Positions 53,334-64,000 of a stretch of DNA of 64,000 bases are shown here, piece after piece. Source of the DNA: Amanita rubescens (Eukaryota > Basidiomycota > Agaricomycetes > Agaricales > Amanitaceae); NCBI GenBank assembly GCA_015039365.1, contig WION01000006.1, positions 124,001 through 188,000 of the forward strand, given 5' to 3'. The position numbers and the translations under genes are program-made. Numbering within the stretch: the stretch's first letter is position 1; every line of letters starts with the position of its first letter. The notes beneath the pieces were generated by a model, which was not told the origin of the DNA, made no database searches, and saw nothing but the letters and a program-made list of their open reading frames with translations.

Positions 53334-54997
53334 CTATGTAGCACTACCAAAGATCTGGTAACGTCTGCAGATGCTAGGTCCAATCTCGTCATACTGCGCT
53401 TTGGTGTGACACGACGTGTAAAAGTTGGGAAGGGAAGCTAAAAGAGAGCCACCGAACCACACGGCATACCTATTCCAGTAATGTATCAGTCATACTCGGA
53501 TTTGGTAAAGCCAAAACTCACCGCTGTCGTTTATGCGATATGACTTCAACATCGACGCCAGATGACTGTTCAAAAGTACGTCGGCACAGGAGACAAAAAA
53601 GGGGCATACGAATAAATACCTTTTGCAAGCTTCCGCTTGCCAAGACGCTTCCATCCAACCGACGATCGACAAGTTGCTTCAGATCACGTTTCAGTCGTTG
53701 ACCAAAGTATTGGAACATGGTAGAGCCACCGGACAAGACGATGTTCTGTTTCGTACAAACGTCAGTCATTCATTCAGTCGCTAGTGAGAGAGAACACGAG
53801 TACCTTGTATAACCCACGTCGGACATCGATTGGCGATTGTTGGATGACGTCGTCGACGATTTCTGGGAGTGGGGTAAGAAACTCGGACGAGTAAATTTCT
53901 GGGTTGAAGAAGATCTCGGGGGCGAGGAACCGTTCGTAACCTACGTCAACTCCGTATTTCTGACGTCGTCAGGCCCAAGGCGAAAAGGGAAAAAAAAAGA
54001 GAGGAACTCACACGCCCAGTAACGCTATGTTCTCCTTCGTACCTCTCGAAATACTTGTACGGATCCTCGTCGTACTTTTTAAACTCCCGCACGATATCCT
54101 GGCAAACGTAGCTATAGTTCTCCTTCACCTTGCTCGCCACTCGTAGCTGGTCCTCGGGCGGAACCTGCGCCATCTCCCCGCGTTCTCGCATCAAGTTGAG
54201 CACGAACTGGGTGATATCCCGGCCGGCGATGGGGATGTGCTTGATAGCGCTACCGATGACATATCCCTCTGCGCAGGGGATGACGTGCGTAACGCCGTCC
54301 CCAGAGTCGATGACGGTCCCCGTCAGCGTTCTGTCGGATTGCTTGCCGGACGGCCAGGAAGCTGCGAGAGCGAGCACGGCTTGCACGGCGATGTAGAGAC
54401 CTTTGATGTTGAACGATTCAAAGAAGATTTCAGCCGTTTGCTCGCGGTTTTCGGGTGGGTTAAGCGGTGGTTCGGTCTAAATAGGTGTTAGCGGTGGTAA
54501 AGATGGAGATGGGGGGAGTGAAACGGACCAGGAGGAAATAGTGATCTTCTGGTTCCGCTCGGAGATACTTGAAGATCGTCTGCTCCCAGTAACGTTCCAT
54601 GTGATCCCAGTTGTCTATCATACCGTGACGAATAGGGTAGTGGACGCCATAACCGGGCGTCTTGGCATTCGCGAGGGCTTCATCGCCAATGAAGAAGTCG
54701 AGGTCTTCGACGCCGCGTTTGGAAGCAAGATGACCAGGTTTTGCAGGAACGGCAGGCGCACGCGATGATTGCGTTGAGGATCCGCGCGTTGCGATTGCGG
54801 TGGGGAAGACGCTGGACTCGTCATGAGCCTAGGTCGTGCGTAGCGTGGCTAATCAAGACTCACAACGAAGGATCAGAGTTGCCGGCGAATCTGAGAAATG
54901 CTGGTTATGCTTTGGGTACCCGTGATAGACTGGGGGCTCACCCTATTTTCGAGTAGCCAGTGCCATTATCGCATATTATGGGGGCTAGTAAAGCCAT
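53334..54997 (-). CDS. ARP3: Actin-related protein 3 (Arp2/3 complex)
   Basis: ATG 54995-54997 and TAG at 53334-53336. The start reads [20 protein letters not shown] (nucleotide-binding phosphate-1 loop), continuing [18 protein letters not shown]. Typical Arp3 blocks follow: [80 protein letters not shown] and [15 protein letters not shown], ending [10 protein letters not shown]. About seven exons. Arp3 pairs with Arp2 to nucleate branched actin filaments at cortical patches. Every conserved block is present and in frame. Confidence 0.92.
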
Positions 54998-55074
54998 TAC
55001 TACACAGGAGACCGTAATTAGACTGCGGCGTATCCTTGATCATCTGTTTGGCGCCAGCTCCTCCCCCAAACAAC

Positions 55075-57003
55075 TCATAAACTATCCGTGCCAGGATTAT
55101 CTGCAAACCCAACCTTGTCTCGCGCCTGTGCTCCTGGTTGGACTTGAATTGCATGTAAGGAGAAAATCCGCACCTCCACTATAAGATCATCTGGTACTTC
55201 AGGCAACAACTCTAACTTGTCTCCTTCCCACGGGATCACTTGCCACTTGGTTGGCGTGTTTTCAATGTAAAGGCAGATGTCTTCAGGAAGATGTCCACCG
55301 TACTCGGAATTAAACAAACCCCGTACCCTGGACTCGTCTGCGAAAGCAGGTCAGAGTTTGGAAACTCAATCAGTGATAACCTACCCATCGTCATCTCCTC
55401 TAATTGTTTTGCCATACCTCGCACGATACGTTCTACAGCTTCGCAGTAATGCCTGCGTCTAGCCATCTCCAGCACCAGCTTGTTATACGCCGTCTGGTAG
55501 GAAACATATCGGTCATGTAGTTGTTCAAGGACGACCAGATGTTGGTGAAGACCATTCAAACCCTCATCACATTTAGTCTACAAATGAAATCAACACGTTG
55601 TCTAAGTGTGGGAAATGCTAATCTTACCTCTACGGTTTCTTGCGTATATAGCATTTCCGTCATGATTTCGGCAAACTCGTCCAAGTCGTCAAGGACGCCG
55701 CTTAAATCTTCTAAACTCTTCTTCAGGCTGTTCAGGAAAGTCTGTAATTTGTTACTGTACCTATGTTAGCGAATAACACTGGCACAAAACAGTTGCCTTA
55801 CTGATTCAGCTCGATGATAGCCATGCTCTCCTCCAATTCTCCGATGATTGCGGGCAATTCCTCCGTGTCTCTATTCATTTCTATCAAGCGACGTCACCCA
55901 TCACAATTCGTCCATATGGAAATCCTCGTTACCTGTGATATCTTCTTCACTAAATATATCGGTATCTAGTCCCCTCTCAGTCTCGCGCAGTGCATTGGCC
56001 ATCTGGTCATAATGTCTGGCAAGGTCTTCCAATCGAATTGCCATAGAGGCTTTCATGGCGTCTTGAGCAGACAAGCATGGCTGTATTACGGACACGGGGC
56101 CCGCGTTATCTGTACCCGTATACGTAAGAATTGTGTCAAGTATGGTAGGGATCATTTTACCCGTACTTGAGAACACGTCAGGTGGGATGGAGTTGCGTAT
56201 AGCCTCGACGGTTCCTTTCAGTGTCTCGGGGTATTCGTCCGTCTGACCAAGTAGTTCCTACGGAGGTTCTGCATTTGTGTGTAGTCAGTTATGCCCGAAC
56301 TCACATCCAGCGCAGTTCGATCAGTGTCCATAGTTTCTAGTGCATCTTCTATTGCTCGGTCGTCAACAAAGTCTCTCAGTGTCTTCCATCGTGACCTATC
56401 CCTAGAACGTTTCTTGCTCAAAAGCAAAGAGTTTTTCCCTCCGGAGATTGTGCTGTGACCGTTGATCTTCACCTTGCTCCCACTAAATTTGGATTCGCTC
56501 TCTTCGTCTGAGAACTGGCTTCCAAATAGAGAGGAGTCGTCAGAACTTTCGTGAAATTCGGACGGGACAATTTGAGAGCCAAGAGCGTCCAATATACTGT
56601 CCAATGCACTCGTGTGCTTGGCGCGCAGTATGTCCCATGACTAGTAGACTTTAGAAGATAAGCAACTCTAGAACCAAGCGCACATACCTCTACTTGTCTT
56701 CTCAGGTTAGAGCGCTTCTCCTCAATGCATTTCGCAACACTCGAGGCCATCTGAGTTGTCACTATGAGTCGTAATGGACCATGTCCGGCGACAGTGGCGC
56801 ACCTTCAATTGTTCCACAATAGCGCCCGATAGCCACCTGACCTTGGCATCAAGGGCGAATATATCAACCGAAGACTGTAGCGACGCGCTTGACAGCGCAT
56901 GGGCTTTGGAACATAGCTGTTCACCATGCTGAAGGGCCTTCTTTGATTGTAGAACTAGGGAAACCAAATGGGGTTGTTGATGAGATGCTTCTAGTGCAGG
57001 CAT
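55075..57003 (-). CDS. ATG17: Autophagy scaffold Atg17
   Basis: ATG 57001-57003 begins MPALEASHQQPHLVSLVLQS, followed by KALQHGEQLCSKAHALS, the usual Atg17 opening. Further blocks are VDIFALDAKVRWLSGAIVEQL, KCIEEKRSNLRRQV, SSDDSSLFGSQ, WKTLRDFVDDRAIEDAL, LARHYDQMANALRE, LEQLHDRYVSYQTAYNKLVLE, and NSEYGGHLPEDICLYIEN, ending near PEVPDDLIVEV. About seven exons; the product is almost all helix, as expected for the crescent-shaped scaffold that nucleates the Atg1 kinase complex at the phagophore assembly site. The stop is taken as TGA at 55075-55077. The gene is tandem with Arp3, 77 nt apart. Confidence 0.87.
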
Positions 57004-58264
57004 AATTGGCGGGCCGAAAGTGAGCTGAAGAGTACTGAGCCGTATCAACGCCGCGAACAATAACGACGCAGGTCGCGTAGTATTTCTCGTCCTATTTTTG
57101 GTTCGCAACTGTTTGACCCGCTTTTCCCACACCGCTCGTATACAATGCGCCGACACAGCGGTGCAACTCCTTTCGTTATCTGATATCAAAGGCTGTACCT
57201 GGTATGTTATTCTCACAATGAAATGGAATAGCCAAAGCCATCTTGACATGAAATGTAGTGACAATCATCATATCCCCAATTGGATTTCGGATATCTGGAT
57301 TGCCATGCGATCTCATGCAATCCTTTAAAGGCATCATCCCTCTGAGGACAGTTTCCTTATAAGCGACCCACCGCCTTCTACAGTATCGTATCGGGAAATT
57401 TCTGCAGTCCGCCAAATTATAGCACTCCTGGGAACTTTTCATCACGTTCATTGCTTATCGTGAGTTGGAATTCTTTCTCAAGCGAGCACGATAGGATGAG
57501 TTCGCCGAAAACAGTCACACGACAACTGATACCTGAATCGCGTCATCAAGAACAATGCACCATGTAAGGATATGCACATAACGATAAAATGTATTTAAAA
57601 TGCTGAATGAGAATAGACAAGGCTTTGGCTTCTGATTTTCCAGCCACTTCAGGTCCTCGTGCTTCGGTTCGGCCGTCAGCCGCCGTATGCGGTTCGCTTA
57701 TGTTTATGATGATGAGAAATCAAGCGAGTCAACGCGGTTATCGAGTGTGTACTTACCATTCCATCCAATCAAATTCTTTTACCAGAAAATGTCAGTATTG
57801 ATAGTGGCGAGCCGCGTAGTGCAATATTCAGTCGATTATCTGCCGAGTATAATGTTAGCGGCGGGCAACCTAGTAATATCTCGATATCAAGACGCGAGCA
57901 CGACTCCATCTGGTTGATCAGCCACTGAGTAAGGAGAATCCAGACATGAGAAACCGTCACGAAATTTGGATAAGTTCGATTTACTGGGAATTGCATTCAA
58001 TGGCAGATCGGGCTCGGGCTCGGATGAGTAAGCGAATAAGCGAACGATGCTGTCATTGGCCTCGCCCACTTATCGTCCCCCCACATCCCCTATGTGCCCT
58101 TATTATTTCAAGACCTTCCGAAGAGTAAGCAAATCTTTTGATGAGTAAGTCTTAGCGGTTAAGTCTCAAGCGAAGCTGACCAACTCTTGCAGTATATAAG
58201 TGGTTCGTGTAGTGACCAAAACCCCGCTCTTCTCTCTACATCCCCCGACGAGTGTTTATTAAAA
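57004..58264. other. intergenic region with TATA box of NmrA-like copy C
   Basis: No gene assigned. A minus-strand frame at 57176-57451 is Cys-rich but matches no family I know. TATATAAG at 58193-58200 lies 65 nt before the ATG of copy C and is a convincing TATA box. Confidence 0.45.
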
Positions 58265-59664
58265 ATGGTTAAGATCTTGTTCACTGGTGCTGTTGGTAAT
58301 GTCTACGTGCCCTTCGCTCCATTGTACACGACCTTGACGCGTCCCTAACCAGGCTACATTGGTAGTTCTGCCCTCTCTGCATTCTTGGATCACCCCAAGA
58401 GAGACACCTTTGAGATAACTGCGCTCATCCGTAACGCCGAGAAGGCGGAGAAGCTGAAACAATTCGGTATTACCACCGTCATTGGTTCTCACCTCGACGA
58501 GGCACTCTTCGTCAAGTTGGCCTCCGAAACTGACGTCCTCGTCGCTTGTGTAGGTGCAAAGTCACACTCGCGACCGAACATTCTCTAATCAACCATCATT
58601 ACCTAGGCTGATGCGGATCAACCTGATGCTGCTACCTTCGCATTGACAGGATTGAAGAAGCGCTTCGACGCGACGGGAGTTCCGCCCATCTTCATCCACA
58701 CCGTAAGTTTCTTCTTAATTATGTTAATTCTTGCCATACTCAGGGTTTATGTAGTCCGGAACTGGTAAGCATCGACATACCTTACAATAGTGACCAGTCT
58801 GCTCAAGCCAGGCAAGGTGTCCTCGCCGATACTGCCTTGGGTGCATTTACTAGTGACGTCATTTGGCACGATGACAACCCAGATCAAATCGAGACCCTCC
58901 CTGACAACGCGCTGCACAGAGATGTTGAGCTAATGATCATTGATGCTGACAAGAAAGGCAAGTCAGTTGGGGCAGCTAAGCAACGAGGAAAGTGAAAGTT
59001 TTGCAGGATACATCAAGTCGTACATTATTTCCCCCCCGACGATCTGGGGCTACCCAACCCACAAAGTTGCTAAGACTGGTATCAGCAAGCGCCACTCGCA
59101 CCAAATCCCGCTCCTGATCAATGCATCCCTGGCACGTGGAAACGGCGGCATTATCGGCAAAGGCTTGAACGTCTGGGATAACGTCAATGCCGACGAGCGT
59201 TTGTAACTGGCATTTCTTGCATGTGTTTTTACTGAACATGTTTCCTAGTGGGCGTGCTCTACGCGAAAGTATACGATTACTCCGTACAAAACCCCGACGC
59301 CGGCCACGGTCGCGAGGGTATTTACTTCGCCCGCTCTGATGAATACACGTGGAAAGACCTGAGCAAAGCTGTCGCTCGAGCATTGTACGACATTGGCAAG
59401 GGCTACAGCCCAGAGCCCACGGAATTCACTCCTAAAGAGCTTGAACAGCGCTTTGGCGTAAGTACACCATCCGTCTGTATCTGTTGTTGCAGTGATGAGA
59501 CTGAATTTCAGATCGTCGCCCGCTGGCTCGGCTGCAATTCTCGAACCACTGCTAAACGTTCGCTTTCCACGGGCTGGAACCCAAAGTTAGGGACTCCGCA
59601 GATGTTAGCCTACATCAAAGATGAAGTTAATTACATTCTTACTGAGGGTGACAGTCACCACTAG
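58265..59664 (+). CDS. NmrA-like/extended SDR NAD(P)-binding protein, copy C
   Basis: ATG 58265, TAG at 59662-59664. The N-terminus MVKILFTGAVG-YIGSSALSAFL gives the dinucleotide loop with Val in place of the Thr of the usual GATG. Shared blocks: ITALIRNAEKAEKLKQ, LASETDVLVAC, GLKKRFDATGVPPIFIHT, SGTGVLADTALGAF, HRDVELMIIDADKKG, YIKSYIISPPTIWG and GLNVWDNVNADE. The C-terminal exon holds NPDAGHGREGIYFARSDEYTW. All exons are in frame. The GC-AG intron is at 58958-59006 and an intron follows SGTG as in copy A. It lies 35 kb from A and B, so the family spread before or with local rearrangement. Substrate unknown; a redox role is inferred from the fold. Confidence 0.82.
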
Positions 59665-59945
59665 ACGCCTGCAGACATCCGACGTGTATCATATGAATCA
59701 ATAAATACTGTGCTTGCTGAGCGAACGTCATGCCTAACACCTACTGCAGACCTACTATATGAGTAAGGCGTGACTAACTACATATGACAGTATATGACTA
59801 GATAGTAGACCAGATAGTGCTTCTATTTGATACCGGTTACCGGCTATTGTCCGGTTCCAATCGTGATTCAGGGCACCCAAGGCACACAACCTTATAAGGA
59901 CATTGTAGGAACGGGTGGCAAGCCCCTTTTTACAACATTCTTCTC

Positions 59946-60997
59946 ATGACGAAACCGCAGCCGCCTCGTCCCTCACTAGAAGAGAACTCTACACTTTGCT
60001 TGGCTTGTTCATCTTCTATACCACCGTCCGTTTTTAGACGATTTAAACAAGGACTTTTGAGGAATGATAGCGAAACATCTGAGGAAAGCATACTATTCGT
60101 CACGAATTGCTGCAGGAGGCCTATATGTCCCTCATGCATCTCGGCGAATCCGCGACTGACGCGCTACAATCCTTGCCTACATTGTTTGGGCGGGGTGGAC
60201 GTCGTCGCTAGCGGGATGGCTTCCGGCTCCAAGTCATCCATGGTGATGGATCAGGATCCCTTTGTCCTTGGAGACGACGACGACGACGAGTTGTCTGAAC
60301 TGCCTCCGTACGAAGAAGTCGCGCAAAACGAGTGTCCTGAGCGGACAGAAGCTACCAACATACAAGATCAAAAATTGATCGAACCTAATCAACAAAACAC
60401 GGATCCTACACCTCTCAAATATTATCTGACTCCGTCGGATACTCTCCAAGGGATTGCTTTGCGATATGATGTGAATGTTGGTATCAATCACCAGCTGCGC
60501 AGTTGTAATTAACGTCTAATCGATCATTATTTTAGGCATATGATTTGTGCCAGATGAACAATCTTCCTCCCAGTACACTTACGACCATGCCCAAATTATT
60601 GCACACGAGGAGATACATCTTGTTACCTGATGCATCAAAGGCTAGAATTCCTCTTAGTCAGGACAGGACCATGGATGCTGAGAGAGAAATTAGTAGACAA
60701 CGGGAACGTGCTGAGAAGAGATTGCAGACTGTAATGAAGGAGGTCGATTGGAGAGTTGCAAAAGCGTATGTTGCCCTTGCGGAGGACTCTCATACAAGCC
60801 GGGAGGCACGGGAGAAAAGTGAAAAAAGAGGGGAGGGGTCCTTAACGTTATCAGGGCTGGCAATCGAGATGTACACGGAAGATAAAAAGTGGGAGAGTGG
60901 ATGTCTTTCCGGTGTGCAAAAAGGCTTACGTGGGAGCTCGGCACCGCAAGAGACAGGAGAGAAAACCGGCATATGGTCACTGGTGACGAATATGTAG
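59946..60997 (+). CDS. Intracellular LysM-domain protein with N-terminal Cys-rich zinc-binding region
   Basis: Two exons, 59946-60476 and 60536-60997, give 330 aa with no signal peptide. Residues about 15-85 contain paired Cys motifs (CLACSS, CCRRPICPSC, NPCLHC) that look zinc-binding. An acidic stretch with DDDDDELSELPPYEEV follows. The LysM fold spans the intron: YYLTPSDTLQGIALRYDVN then AYDLCQMNNLPPSTL and HTRRYILLPD. The C-terminal part has a short helical module (VDWRVAKAYVALAED) resembling UBA/CUE folds. Without a secretion signal it is unlikely to bind cell-wall chitin; similar eukaryotic cytosolic LysM proteins have unclear functions. Confidence 0.75.
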
Positions 60998-61054
60998 CTT
61001 TCCTTAAGTAGCGAGATATATCCATCATGTCATTTCACATCCCTCTCTTCTGCT

Positions 61055-64000
<2,946 letters not shown>

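Noticed and set aside
57176..57451. Small Cys-rich mitochondrial (CHCH or Pet191-like) protein on the minus strand
   Set aside because: Cys spacing does not match the twin CX9C patterns and no consistent start was found.

Overview
The window is nuclear DNA of a filamentous basidiomycete, most likely an Agaricomycete. Genes are compact and packed with introns of about 45-70 nt. The gene set fits: Mim1/Tom13, Spc3, Asa1, a Bsd2-like Rsp5 adaptor, SelO, Arp3, Atg17, a Zn2Cys6 factor, NmrA-like NAD(P)-binding proteins and a Yor1-type ABCC transporter. No bacterial operons, rRNA or tRNA genes were seen.

Layout. 0.8-9 kb: Mim1/Tom13, then a lipid-metabolism cluster in which an alpha-methylacyl-CoA racemase-like gene lies between two inverted cytochrome b5/acyl-CoA dehydrogenase fusion genes. 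9-18.3 kb: a Zn2Cys6 regulator and two single-pass membrane proteins, one ending in an SH3-like domain. 18.9-25 kb: two tandem NmrA-like genes (the first broken by two +1 shifts) with Spc3 between them on the other strand, then two unassigned ORFs. 25.6-47.1 kb: one very unusual P-loop GTPase gene. 47.9-64 kb: Asa1, Bsd2-like, SelO, Arp3, Atg17, a third NmrA-like gene, an intracellular LysM protein and the 5' part of the ABC transporter.

The GTPase gene is the main discovery. One intron holds a nest of two retrotransposons: a Ty3/gypsy chromovirus (26415-41101, TSD GCACT) that was itself entered by a Ty1/copia element (26802-34934, TSD CTCAC). After removal of the nest the GTPase reading frame continues exactly. 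Downstream, 41751-46465 reads as 71 candidate exons of exactly one codon each, separated by consecutive introns of 46-82 nt with GT (twice GC) donors and AG acceptors. None of the 71 codons is a stop. The left 17 units have unrelated intron sequences yet keep the 3-nt spacing; the right ~50 are recently amplified tandem copies. If spliced as read, about 70 residues of the protein are encoded one codon at a time, and array expansion or contraction would always stay in frame.

Other points: the gypsy element has the layout of Tf1-type self-priming, the copia element has a primer site matching the anticodon arm of initiator tRNA-Met, and GC-AG introns recur (one conserved at the same site in all three NmrA-like paralogues). 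Exon boundaries were read by eye from splice signals and reading frame; family names come from recognised motifs and were not checked by database search.
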